A stretch of DNA of 64,000 nucleotides from Apiotrichum sp. Y4204. Its lineage: Eukaryota; Basidiomycota; Tremellomycetes; Trichosporonales; Trichosporonaceae. The stretch covers positions 99,656-163,655 of the forward strand of contig JAMYHL010000082.1 in the NCBI GenBank assembly GCA_025531455.1. The letters are read 5' to 3'. Of the stretch, positions 40,815 through 53,285 are shown in pieces; position 1 is the stretch's first letter; the number at the start of each line of letters is the position of its first letter. Under the pieces are notes generated by a model. That model searched no databases, was not told where the DNA came from, and saw nothing but the letters and a program-made list of their open reading frames with translations. Position numbers and translations under genes: made by a program.

Positions 40815-41979
40815 ATGTCGACATCTCCCTCTTCCTTCCTCCTCGTCCCCGAGCCGCGCGTTCAGGACATACCCCCTAGCCATCCATTGCGAGCCCCTCG
40901 CCAAACTTTGCATCGCGCAACAATCTACCCTGCAAGTGACAAGTTGTATCGGGAGTGGCCCCAGCTCCATCCCGCAAATCTGCCACTCTGGGATGTCGAA
41001 GAGGCCTTTCCTCCGTACAAGGGTAGTAAAATCGCACCGCGCTTCAGCTGGCCGCGTGCTGCTGTGTAGTGAGTATTGGGCCGGCGACGGTTCTTCTTCC
41101 GCTACGCCCACTAACTGCAGCATCAAAGAAACAGCTTGCTACGGCGCCCGCGGCGTGTTCCCAAGGCCGGTGGTTCTGGAAAACGGAGACCTCTATCTGG
41201 GGCAGTGCTTTGAGCACCTTGCCCGTGAGGGAAAAGTCCCGTGCCCTTACGAAAGAAAGATTCTGCCCTACTTAGGACCACGCCCGAAAGCGAAGGAGAA
41301 CGTTTTGCCCGAGGCGCCGGCTGTTCAATCCTCCGAACGCTCGTCGTCCCAAGATGCCGAGACGTCTGCAGCTCCGGTTTCCTCGCCAGTCCAAGTATCG
41401 CCGTCGTCGGTCGCTGCTTCCGGAACGTCGAGTACTATCATCCGTTCGAGTCAGGCTTCACAAGTGAGCGCCGTTGGCGGTCCGTCTGGTGCCGCAGCTT
41501 CGCGTGCCGATGTTCAGGGTGATATTGAGCCCTCGACCACCTCACCTGGTACCTCCCGTATTGTCTCCCTCGATGACTCAACACGCGATACTGTAGACTT
41601 GGTCCGGGAAGCGGGCCGCGAAGAGTCGCGACGCATCCGCGAGTCAGAGACCGACATAATAGACGCCCGGCGCAAGACCCCCGACAGGCCCACCCAACAG
41701 GTCTTTGAGACCGAAGACGACAAGAACAACAAAGAAGGGCCTTTGTGTTTCGCGAGCCTGAAGAAAGTTCACGCAATTGAGCTCGCTCAACTCGACAGGA
41801 GGTACCAATCCGAACTGGAGGCGCTCAAGAAGAAACACTCCGAGGAGCTTGAGTACCGTATTCGACTCGCCGACCAAGTTGAGCGCGCAAACGACGCCGA
41901 CAAACAGCGACTCGCGGAACTTCAAAAATGGTCCGTGCACGAGTCACAAGAGAAGGACGGTAGCTCCGTAGCTCCGTAG
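40815..41979 (+). CDS. Hypothetical protein with C-terminal coiled coil
   Basis: Exons 40815-41068 and 41121-41979 join in frame to 370 aa (TA|C splice gives Tyr). The first 140 residues look ordered, with Trp/Tyr-rich pieces (LYREWPQLHPANLPLWDVEEAFPP and VFPRPVVLENGDLYLGQCFEHL). A Ser/Thr-rich disordered middle follows (about 165-250). The C-terminus is a charged coiled coil (ELAQLDRRYQSELEALKKKH...ELEYRIRLADQVERANDADK). I know no family with this arrangement. The upstream continuation of the second exon's frame was rejected in favour of the ATG that splices cleanly. Confidence 0.65.
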
Positions 41980-42469
41980 ACAGCGCCCTGAAACGAGCGT
42001 GAGACAACGACGCGCGGCACGCCGAGCATGAGGCGGCGGTAACGAGGAAGATATGATTGAGAATGGGGAACGAGGCTGTGATAAATACCGAAGGTTGTCA
42101 GATACTACGAAGTGACCCTGCTGGCGTCGCGTGATTCGTACAGATGCATCGATGAAGGCTATTTATGGGATGCGACAGTGCTAAAGTGAGTCACAAGACC
42201 AAACAATAGGAAGGATATCGCGATATCCGGCGCGGAGCAAGATGACGCCGGGTGTACGCACGCCGAGACCGCGGCCCGGGTAAGGGGGGCGAGACAGGGG
42301 CTTTCGCCACCGCCGACGCCGTCGCCAAGCGAAGCAATGTTCCAAAAGTTGATCTGAAAGAGCGTGTTCAACCGCCGCTCCTGGCGACGCTTGCCCCTCT
42401 TGATCTCTTGGTATTCCACACCACTTGTTATTCCATCCATTTCTCCTTCACTCTCAACTCCATGATAGC
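41980..42469. other. Intergenic region before the TOK channel gene
   Basis: Co-directional spacer of about 490 bp. GGATATCGCGATATCC (42213-42228) is a perfect 16-bp palindrome. The stretch 42400-42465 is pyrimidine-rich leader. No gene seen. Confidence 0.5.
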
Positions 42470-45400
42470 ATGACGGCGCACCCCCACTCCCGCGAGCGGC
42501 CGAAGCGTTCGCTGCCCGTCATGCCGGACGGGACGGAGCCCACCAGTCCAGACCCCGCCCACCCCGATACTCACAATGGCCAGGCATCGTCTCCGTCCCC
42601 GGCACCGTCCCCGTCCCCGCCGGCGCGACATTTCAGCGGGCGGTGGAAGCACACGATACATCTTACCTGGCATGCAATCACGCCGAGTGAAATTCGGAAC
42701 ACGGCCACGATCGCAAAGTACATGCCGCTCGTTGCCGCGATCATTGCGCCCCTCTCCACCCTCCTCGACATAGCGGGTCTAACAGTGAGTGGCTATAGGA
42801 TATCACGCTGACACCAGCAACCGTGGTTTGGTGGACCTGATGGGAAGACGTACAAGGACTCGGCGGGCTGCATTACGCTGTCGTCTATTGGTCTCTTTCT
42901 CAATGTCATGGCCAACCTGTTGCTGCTCATGCGCTTCAGCGGCGGCCACCTATGGCGACGGGGAGCGAGGTGGGTACTCTTGTGCTGGCGTGGAGGACGA
43001 GCGAGGCCGAGCGGGCCGTCCTGGGGATGTCCCTGGGGATGTGGTTACAGGGTGGTTCTCAGGATGCATCAGCTGACCGCAGTCTCTCGCTCCTCTTCTG
43101 GCTGGGCAAGACCATCATCGCGCTCATCAATGTATTCTACTACGGACTGCGGTATAATCCGCGGCCAGGGTATGCGTTCACTGAGGGGTTTTGGAGTGCG
43201 GTCGCGTCGGTTATCATGGCCGGCATCATCTCCATCTGTCTGGGGTTCAACTACTTCTTGGCGATCGGTCGCGTGGACGTCGGTGACGGCGAGGAGCTGC
43301 GCGTCACGGGCCGCAAGTTCCTCTTCTCCGTCACCTTCTTTATGTTCCTCCTCGCCATGCAGGCGTTGGCGTACTGCCGCCTCGAGGGCTGGTCGTACCT
43401 CGACTCCATCTACTTTTCCATCCAGTGCGCGCTGACCGTCGGTTATGGCGACCTCATCCCGACGACGGCTGTCGCCAAGGTGCTGCTCTTTCCCTTTGTC
43501 GTCCTCACGATCTCGCAGCTTGCCAACGAGGTGTCGATCATCATCTCGTTCGTCAAGAACCGCAGTCAGGAGAAGCGTGACGAGTGGCGCAAGCGCTACT
43601 CGGTCGCGATGCACCGCCAGGCGATCAAGCGCCGCCCCTACGCAACGCTCATAGACGAGATGAGCCTCATCCACCAGATCAACCTACACCAGGAGACGTG
43701 AGTGTCCTAAGAGAAAGAGAGCTGATTCCAGGATGGTACAGTTGCTGGATCTCTTTTGGTCCGGCCTCTCGCTTGCCGCATTCTGGCTCATTGGCGCCGT
43801 CATCTTCCACTACGTCGAACAATGGGGCTTTGGGTGAGTGTGGAGGGGACTGCGCCCTGGCGATGCTGTCGATCCTGCACACGACCATCGGCTTACTCCA
43901 GAAACGCGGTCTATGCAGTCATGGTGCTCTCGGTTACCATTGGTTTCGGCGACTTTACGCCCAAGACGCCCGCGGGGCGAGTCATTTGGGTTGTGTACGC
44001 GCTCATGGCCGTCCCGGTGGTGACAAACTTTGCCGTCCAGACGGTCACTGGTATTGTGCGAATCAAGAAATCAAACCGCACGCATGGCTGACAGCAGATG
44101 TACACCTGGTCCGAGCACCGGTTCGCGCGTTCGCGGTTCGAGCTCGAGCGCGAAAAGGATCCCGAGATCTTTGCCCCGCACTCCCACTTCATCCTCCGGT
44201 ACCACGAGCAGTGGGACAGCTTGCGCGACAAGTATCTCGACACGAAGGGCAAGGCGTACGTGGAGATCAAGGGGCTTCACCAAATCCGCCCGGCGCTCAG
44301 CCCAGATTGGAGCTCGAAGAAGGGTCCCTCACCGACGGTGGGCCGCAGCGCACCCGAGTCGTTCCTCAGCAAACCGACATCTCCGAGTGGAGCAGGATCT
44401 CCCCCCACCACTGCTGCCGGGACTCCGCTCTTGTTGCCGCCATCGACACGCGCAGCACGATCGCCCGCTTCGGCCCCACTCCTCACTCCAACATTTTCCC
44501 CATCAGCCAAATCGCCACCATCATCACCAAATGCATCCCGGCGATCACACCGCTCGTCAAAGGCGGAAGAGCGCGTCATTGACGCGATGCTCGAGGATCC
44601 AGACACGCACGACGATGTCGTCGAATCACTCGGCTCCCCGAGTGTGGTGGACGATGCTGACAGTGGAGCGACCCTCGAGGAAAGCCCCGCGGACACCCTG
44701 GACGGCAGCCCGGATAGCAACGCGTATACCAGCGCCAACCCGAGTCCCAACGACAAGGAGATGAGGGATATGCAGCAGAAGGTGGACGCCATCGAGCACG
44801 AGGATGACGCCCGTCCGTCGTCCGAGACGCGTATACCCAGCGAAAACTCATTTTCACCCAAACTACACATCGACACGACCGCCATGGGAAAGATGGAGCG
44901 GCGTGCTGAGCGTCGCTCAGAAGCGGCAGAGGGGAAGACATTGTCCGATACACCCAGCTCGCTCCTCACGTCCCGCCCGTCACTCGAGGTGTGCAGCCCC
45001 GCCATGGGCCCGCGCCTGCTCGAGACCGATTCGGAAGGGAAGCACTCGCAGATAGGACTGACGGGCGACCCGATGGTCGACGCGAACCGCATGGAGCTCT
45101 ACCTCGTCAAGGAGCTTGTCGACCGTGTGACGCGTCTCGAGGCACAGAGCCGACAGATGCTCATCGACACAATGGACCAGGACATTGCGCGGACGCTCCT
45201 TCTTGCAGACCGTAACTGTGGGTGGTAGCTGGAACGTCTTCTCTAACCCCGCAGTGCAGATCCGTGACGCGTTTCAGCTCTACGGGAACAACATCGACCT
45301 CGCGCAGACGTACAAGGACGAGGCGGAGCGCACGCGGGCGGAGCGCGAGCAGCGCGCAAAGGAGAAAGAGGAGCTGCATCGCCAGGCTGCAGTCATTGAG

Positions 45401-46675
45401 GACACGGAGACGGACGACGACATGCTCTCCCGCGTGCGCCGGTACCGCAACACGTTCGCCGAGGTACTTGTCATATCGTCGATGCTGCTCAAGCTCGAGG
45501 GCGACGACCTGAAGCGCTTTGAGCGGTGGCACGTCGGCGACCTGCACCACGCGCAGACGCGCAACAAGGGCAAGGACGACAGAAAGGTCAGTGACCATAC
45601 CAACCCAACAGGCTTCTTCAGGAGCCAGGCGCAGCGCATGTCGAATTTCGTCTCGGGCGATCTTACTGGTCGGCGCAAGGACGGCGACGGCCTCTTCTCG
45701 TCATTTGGCACTCTGACGAAACACGACGATTCGGGCGACTACAACCACGGCATACCGCGCAAAGTATCCAAGCGGCTGCGGGCGACGCGCTCCGCCCCAG
45801 CCTCCGGAACGCCCGCAACGACACCGATGCCAACACCCGGCTCTGCCCCGCGGCCCTCCCCGCTCCCGTCCTCGACATTCGGCCTCCCTCCAGATCCGAC
45901 CCCGCCCGCGCCGAGACCCACACCCACACCTTCTCCCGCCCCATCCGCCCCATCCTCATCCGACACCCCGCTCCGGCCGCACGCGACGCGCGTGGCATCC
46001 GACCTCGAATCGCTCCGCGAGCGCCGCGACGCGCGCCACAAGAAACGCCGCGAACGCGTAATCAAGCGCCACGTCGACCGGTTCATGAGCAAGGTCGATG
46101 CCGATTCGAAATACTTTTCCTCGTGGCTGCACCACACGCCTCCCAAGAGTCCCAAGGGCTCTAAGAAGGAGCCGCATGGGCATGGACACGAAGCACCGCC
46201 GCTGTCGGCGGACAAGGATGCGCGGCGGCGCGAGCGCGGCGAGCTGGGTGTCGAGAGCGAGGCGAGCGCCGCGAAGCGCCGGATGGAGATGGAGGAGCTT
46301 GCGCGGCATGACCACCGCGGACAGCTGCTCAGCCAGCGCAGGAAGTCGCAGCTTGAGCAGCTTGAGCGGCAGATGGAGGAGAAGATTGATTTCGGGAAGC
46401 AGGTGCTAATGGCTGGACACGAGGCGCATTCGCATGGCGGGACGCCTGGAGAGGGGACACATGTGGGGAAACCCGATGCTGGGCATCAAACGCACGAGAC
46501 GGCCGAGCCTGGGGCAACGCATGAGGCGCCTGAACACCACGGGACACAGCAAACACACGGGACGGTCGAGCATGGGGAAGAGCATGAGGACAGGACACTT
46601 CAAACACACAAGACGGTTGCGCCTGAGGGAAAGCAAGAGGCGACACCAGAACACGGAACACACGCAAAGCATTGA
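42470..46675 (+). CDS. TOK1: TOK-type outward-rectifying potassium channel with very long C-terminus
   Basis: Seven exons (42470-42784, 42818-42969, 43083-43697, 43732-43833, 43902-44055, 44098-45217, 45255-46675) join in frame to 1292 aa. The fungal TOK architecture is eight membrane helices with two pore loops. The first selectivity filter is TVGYGD (about 273-278) and the second TIGFGD (about 406-411); MVQLLDLFWSG and IFHYVEQWGFG flank the second pore. The C-terminal cytosolic part after about residue 446 is roughly 845 aa, longer than the whole yeast protein (691 aa). It is Ser/Pro-rich with coiled-coil pieces (TYKDEAERTRAEREQRAKEKEEL, LSQRRKSQLEQLERQMEEK) and a His-rich end (THEAPEHHGTQQTHGT). 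Exon 6 may start at 44095 instead of 44098. Confidence 0.9.
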
Positions 46676-46724
46676 GCGCTGCGCGCTCTGTACTGTACTA
46701 TCTGTCACTGTATGCATAAACTGT

Positions 46725-49700
46725 CTACTTTTCTCCAGCGGCAGCGCGCATCGCGCCAGCGAGGAGACGACCGCCGGCACTCTCCCGCTCCCGTCCACGG
46801 CCACGGCGGCGCTTGACGCCGGGCGAGTCTTCGCGGTACGACGGGGCGCTCTCGTCGTGTCCGCGCTTCCGGCTGTCCTCGGCGGGGGAGGCTACCTGCA
46901 GGCCCATGCGGGCGGCGAGGCTACTCGCACCAGACGGTGCGGAGGAGCTGGGCAGGAGCTCGCGATTCGGCGTGGAGTTGGAGTTGCCGCGTCTCGATGA
47001 CGGCGCATTGCGTGCCTCGCGCTGCAGCAGTTCGCGGCGCGACTCGCGGCGGCCAGAGCTCTCACCAGAGGCAGGTGCCGAAGAGGACGGGGCGGTGTCG
47101 GTGGAGGCAGCAAGGTCGCGCTTCGGGCTACGACGGAGAGATTCGAGACCGCGGCGCGGCGTGCCGCCGCGCGAGTCAGAGCCACCACGGCGGCGCCTGT
47201 CCTCCTTCTCCGGCTTGTCCTCCTCGCGCGGACGCTTCCGGCTCTCGTCCTCAGTCTTTTCAGACTTCTCCGCGGGCTTCTCGGCCGGCCTCTCCTTTTC
47301 ATGGGGTGGCCGGTCAAGAGTTGCGGGGGGCGGCAGCTCGCTCCGAGTCCTCCTGCGATCGTCTTCCTTGGGCCGGTCGTCGCGCCTCTCGCGCGACTCC
47401 TTGTCGCGAGGCTCAGCAGAGCGCGGAGCGTCGTCGCCCTTGGGCTCCTTCGGCTGCTCCTCCCGAGGCTTCTCCGCCTCCTTGTCCTTCTCCTTCTCAC
47501 GCTCCTTGTCCCTCTCCTTCTCATCCGGCCGTGCGCTAGTAGGCGTGTCACGACCCCGACCATCGCGATCCCGACCGTCGCGGTCACGGCCCTCACGATC
47601 ACGTCCGTCGCGGTCTCTCCGTCGCCGGTCATCGCGTTCACGGCCATCACGGTGCGAGTCGCGAGAGTCTCGAGAGTCACGCGTATCCCGGCTATCCCGA
47701 GAACGTGCGTCGCGAGGAGTGTCACGCCCATCGCGAGCATCACGCCCAGGGGCATCGCGTGCCGCATCGCGGTTCTCCCGATCGCGTGGCCAGCCGCTGC
47801 CGCTCTCGCGTTCGCGGTCACCGCGCTCGCTCCGCCCATCTCGTCCGTCGCGGCGTCGATCCCGATCATCCCTCCGGCGGTTGTCGCGTTCATCAGGCCG
47901 GGCGTCACGGGAGTCACGATCGCGATCACGGCCCTCGCCGCGATCCCTGTCGTCGCGGCTGTGGCCATCACGGTCGCGTCCGTCGCGTCTGTCGTCCCGC
48001 TCGCGCCTGTCGCGGCCGTCTCGCTCGCGGTCGCGGGGGTGGTCACGTCCATCCCGGCGATCGTCTCTCGCGTCGCGCGCATTCCGTCCATCCCGTCCGT
48101 CGTTGCGCTCACGGTTCCGCTCGTCGCGGCCATCGCGACTGCGATCGTCGCGCGGCGTCTCAGGTCGGTCGCGGTTATCGCGCGCATCTCGGTCCCTACC
48201 GTCGCGCGCATCTCTTCCATCCCGCCTTGAGCGGTCGCTGACACGCGAGTCCTCCGTGCCGCTGCGTCCGCGCGGCTCGCGGGGAGGCGACCTTGGTGTG
48301 CGGCCGCCCTGCGATCCTTGCGACTGGGACGGAGGCTGAGACTGTGTCTGGATCTGCGGCAACAGTCCTTCGCGCTCGATCTGGCCAAACTTGCGGGCCC
48401 TTGCGGCCGCACGAGACTCGTCGACAGAAAGCTCGTGCGGAGGACCCATTTGGAGTCCTGCAGCGCGGTCGGGGTGAGGCTGGGGGCGGCTCGGCAGCGT
48501 AGGGTTGGCGGGGAGAGGGTGCGTGGTCGGGTTCGGAGGCAGTTTGGCGCTGGCAGCGCGGGCCTGCTCGAGCTTTGCGCGCAATGCCCGAGCGTTGTCG
48601 TTGGCAACCGGGGCCGGAGGAAGACTTGCTACTCCAGAAGCTGGCGTACCTGCTGGCTCCACTGCCTTGGTCTCGTCCACCTTCTCGCCCTTCTCCTCCG
48701 CTTCCTGCTTCGCTGCCTCTTTCGCCGCCTCCGCCTTCGCAGCCTCCTCCTTTGCTTTCGCCGCCTCCTGCTCCGCCTTAAGCTTGGCAGCTGCGGCGGC
48801 GGCCTGAGGGAAGACACGCGCTGGGGGCACACACGGGCGCTCGGTCTTACGCGTGGCGAGCTGAGAGAGATACGAGTTGAAGGCGGGCACTATGTCGGGC
48901 GTAATGCTGCCGTCCTTCCTGTTCAACAGGCCACGGACCGTCTCCTCGATAGTCTTCGCATTGTTGGAGAGGAGAGGGAAGACGGGGAGAAGCTGAAGGG
49001 CGATGACAACGGCATTTCTCGGGCTGTAGGAGGCGTTCGCCGGGTTCCAGCATGCAATGAGGCTTTGGCACAAGTTGGTGTGCATCTTGCCGAAGATGTG
49101 TTTGAAGACGGACCAGAGCGGTGCGGTATTGGGCATCGTGGGCGACGAGCGGTAGTAGAGACCCTTGAGAGTGTGGGCCGGCGGGGTGTTTTCCTTGTCC
49201 TTCTTCTCGTCGCTCTTCTTCTCGTCGTCCTTCTTCTCCTCCTTCGTCGGAACCGGTCCGCCGAGGGCCTCGCGGTAATAGGCCTCCTCGGACAGGAACC
49301 AGCGGTCGAAGTCCTTGATCATAAGCAGCAAACAACGGCCAAGGTTGCGCGCCTCTGCCTCGGTGCACTCGAAGATCTTGTCGCTGAGAGTCGTGCGGAG
49401 GAAGAGGTTGTATGCGAGGGTGGTGGAAAATCCAGGGGTTCCGAAGTCGTGTGCCATGCGGATGAACTTGGCGACAAAGACAGCACCCTCAGGGGAGTCG
49501 ATGGCGCGGGGATAGAAGCAGCGGTCGTGCAGCTGCGACGCAAGCCCACCAGACGCCTTTTCGATGACAGTGGGGTTGAACCAATGGGCACTCTCGGCCT
49601 TGAGCCGGTCGCGCACCCGCTGAACATGTGCCTCGTGCTCCTTCTTCTCGGCCTCGAGCACCTTGATCCGGTTGTTCAGGCGTGCAATCTCGTTGCGCAT

Positions 49701-52700
49701 GTCTGCAGTCTTAACGCCGGGTCCGGACAGCTCGCGGATGAGCTTCTGGATACGGGTAATTGCCTTATCGTACATCTCCGACGAGGCACAGATGTCCGAC
49801 GCCTGAAGGCTGTTGAAGCGGACGAAGAATGCACTTCCAAGCAGGGCCTTGCCTGGGCGGTCGAGCAGTTCGTCGTCGTCCTGTACTTCGTCAATCGTAC
49901 GAGTAAGCGCCGCGGGCCACCAGGACTCTGAGTCGCCCATATGCTCGGCTTCCATCAGGTCGCCAGCTTCCGGACGGGCAGCGCGGAGAATAGTCCACAC
50001 GAGCTGCGCTTCGATGCCACAGTCGAGGAGCGCCCGCAGGCTGGGGATGCTGTGAAGCTCCTCCCGCAGATGCTCAGCCACGAACGCGCAGTACTGCGAA
50101 AACACGTCGTGGGCAAAATCGCGCCTATTGCTCATCTCCCGCACAGGCAGGTTGATGTCGAAGAGGGTGCTGCTGGTCGCCATGCGCGCGAGGCCGATGA
50201 GAATCGGCACCGCAAGACCCGTGTTCCGCAATGAGGTAGTCAGACGGGGCACACTCTTCTTGATCTGCGTTAACAACTCGATCGACCGACGAGCCTTGCG
50301 ATCGCCTCGCGTGTTCTCCGTGGAATAGAACGCTTCGCGGAACATCTCTGTTCCGGCCGTGTACGCATTGAGCTGCTCGACGGAAATCGCAAAGTTGCCA
50401 ACAATGTCCTCGCCAATCATTCCGCTCATAAGCTTTTCTATAACCGTGAGTGTCGAAACATTGTTGTTCTTTAGACCGGAGACGACAAGTTGCAGGAGGG
50501 GCTCAAGGTTGAACACGAATCGCCTGTTGATGAGACCCACAAAGGTCGCGAGGTCTGTTATCAGCGCGTGCAACTCTCGCTTCACTCACTCTCAATGGCG
50601 CGGTGGTTGGTATTCGCGTTCGACAGGGTGTCGACCCAGGTGAACACAGCCACGTCTTCTGAAAGGCGGTTTGTATACCGCCCGACCTCTATGATGTGCT
50701 CTCCAATGTTGCCGACGGACCCGTAGGCCATGACCTGGGAGTTGGAGACGGTCCACAGGGCAGCAGGGTTGGCACGTCCATGCTTGGCGAGAGCACGCGC
50801 GGGGACGCGCTCCGATGCTTGCGATGCGCGAGTCGGCGCTGCTGGGTTGGACTGGGCGGCCGTCACTCGGCTAAGGGCCTGTTTGATCTCCCTTGTTGCC
50901 TTGGTCGAGGCATTAGCCGCTGGTGGCATATGCCCGCGCGACTTGTTGTTGCAAGTGTTGTCCCGCCACTCGCCGAAGAGGCACGCCAGTGTCTCCCAAG
51001 GGAACTGTGCCAGCACCTGCTCGAGTTCCTCGTCGAAGCATGCTGTTGCGTCATCGGAAACAGACAAGGCGGGGAGGAGCGTCCCTCGAATGATATCCGC
51101 CCACGGCGCGATTTCCTCCGGAGTGGCGCGCAGCTGCAGGATCTGCGGCCGCGTGAGTTTCGTAGGATCGAATCCAGACGCCTGGAGCTTTTCTGCGCGC
51201 AGGGCGTCAAAATAAACGCGCATGATGCGGCACAGCTTGGTCATTGTTCCCGATGCCCGTCCACCGAGGCCGGAGAGCAACCGCAACCAGTGCTCGCCCT
51301 TGGTGTATACGTCCTCGATGGTGTCCCACTGCTCGATGAACTCGTTCCAACCGGGGAAGAAGAACTCAAACTCCTTTGCCGATGTTGATGGCGGCACGGG
51401 GTAGGAAAGGGTGGGCACCTTTTGCGGCGCGTGCCGTACCGGGGCAGGAGTATAGCCAGGCAGTTTTGTCACTTTGCGATACACTGGGTCAATGCAGTAG
51501 TCCACATTCCGCAAGACCAACTGTGCGATGTTCGGGTACGCAGCGATGACCCACGGGTACTGTGCCAGCAGTTGCAGAGCGAAGCTGACTTCTCCAATCG
51601 AGATGAGCGCATGAAGGAGGTCGATTTTCTGTTCCGTCTGCTTTTTGGGCTCCTCCTCCTGGGCCTTGTCGCTTGTTGCTGGTGCATCATCGTCCACGAG
51701 CACGGTGTTCATCAGTGCGTTGTTCGGTCCAGAGCGGGAGCTCATCGCCGCCTTGTATCGCGCCTCGATGGCCGCCATGCCCTCGTCGTCGGGACTCAAA
51801 TTCGGGAACAATAGAGCGGGCTTGACGAACCCATGTTTGATGAGTAATGCCGCAAAGACAACGAGCCCCACAGGCGTGTTCCCATTGTCCGCGTTCTGGA
51901 GTCAGAACAGTTGCAACCACACAGCCACAACCAAACACCCACCTGGTAGAAGGTGAACCAGAATCCCAGCGCCTTTGCGATCGTGGTATCGTCTTTGTCC
52001 GTTATCTCCATGCTCTCCGCAATCAGTGCCGCCTCGTGCTGCACGACACCATCGGAGACTGCCGTTGGCGAAACGCGATGACGACCCCAGTAGGACACCT
52101 TTATCAGCTCGATGAAGAAACGCCAGTGCGCGGCGACGTGACAGCTAGCCACTTCGATGATGAGGTCGAGTACACGGATCGGCGCCAGGTTGTAGGTGCC
52201 GATTATGTTCTCGATATCCGCCCATACGCTCTTTGCTCTTGCGAGGCGCTCCTCGTCTGTCTCTGGCTTTTCGGCGAACACGGCCGGGCTGGTGAGAACA
52301 ATGATCAAATGAGAGAAGCCCTCGGACGCTTCGCGGAGAAGATTGCTGTTGCGCTGCTTGTAGAAAGCCGCCGTGCTGACCTTGACCAGGCCGCGGTGTA
52401 AGAAGTCTGGCCGACCCGGTGGCTGTGTGTGGAACGGGTGCAGCGGAGTCGTCACAAAGTGCTCGGGCGAGAGTAGGAGGCTGACGTAGTGAGGGGGAAT
52501 CGCTTTCGTGGACTGGAGTAAGCAGATGATACATTATCGACCTGCGCGCCTCATCGTTACTCACCACAAGGCTGTTAATGACCTCCTGTATCTTCGAATC
52601 CAGCCCCATATCGTGCTCCTTGTCGACCGCGAGCGCGTCGGCTTCCGCACCCTTGATCTCCTCGATCGTGTCGAGAAGCGCGACACAGAAGGGATGCAGC

Positions 52701-52979
52701 GGGGGTGCGGCTTCAACAACCGCCTGCACATACTCGACTACCGCGGGGGCGGATAGAGTCGTGAGTACGGCATAAAGCCCCTGTCCGAGACGCAGCGAGC
52801 CATCCTCTGATGCCTCCACCAATGCGACCGTCGCCGCCACCCTGTCTGTCAGCTTGCTTCTCAGACCAGATAGCTCACGCATCCTGCTTCCCGCCATCGC
52901 TCCACGCCGCAAGCGCTGCCGAAAGCCGTGCGAGATTGGCGTCGCCATTTGCGTTGCGCTGCGCGGCCGTTGCGGCCAT
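46725..52979 (-). CDS. THO2: THO complex subunit Tho2/THOC2
   Basis: Large scaffold of the THO/TREX complex that couples transcription to mRNA export. Five exons (52879-52979, 52565-52841, 51943-52512, 50590-51895, 46725-50554) join in frame to 2027 aa. Family features are AYPNIAQLVLRNVDYCIDPVY, the FFVRFNSLQASDI segment (equivalent to the FYVTFWQ helix of THOC2), HDRCFYPRAIDSPEGAVFVAKF, and AHDFGTPGFSTTLAYNLFL. Residues about 1520-1885 are an extreme RD/RDGRD repeat tract, followed by RRGG and Ser-rich ends; animal THOC2 also ends in a charged RNA-binding tail. The 35-nt intron at 50555-50589 changes frame: without it the frame stops. The long opposite-strand frames over the RD tract are artefacts of this composition. 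The stop lies only 50 bases from the TOK channel stop. Confidence 0.9.
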
Positions 52980-53285
52980 GCTGTGTGGAGATGTTTTGTT
53001 TGTGGATAAAGTGGTGAACGAGAGAGGCGAGAACAATGGGACGCTTCAAGAAACACGAGACTCGGACTTGGAGATCGGTGACAGGCAATGGCAGAGAATA
53101 TGATTACATAAAAGAGACATTTGTGTTTTTGCAATCACGCGAACTGCACGTGAAGTCCAGTCAACCGGCGTCATCCGAAATCAGTCGCCAAAGCCTCAGA
53201 AGTTATTGCCATTGTTGTTGTCGAGCTCGATGGCATTGTTGTTGTCGCTGCCACCAACTCTGCAGTCGACACCACTCTATCCCCG
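52980..53285. promoter_or_regulatory. Divergent promoter, THO2 / BRCT gene
   Basis: About 306 bp between two outward-facing genes, with GTTGTTGTCGAGCTCGATGGCATTGTTGTTGTCG direct repeats near 53214-53250. No further gene. Confidence 0.5.

Noticed and set aside
46813..49931. Long plus-strand frames (508 and 537 codons) with Ser/Arg- and Leu-rich translations
   Set aside because: They lie antisense to the THO2 exon and arise from its RD-repeat composition; no domain or splice signals, while the minus strand gives the Tho2 family motifs.
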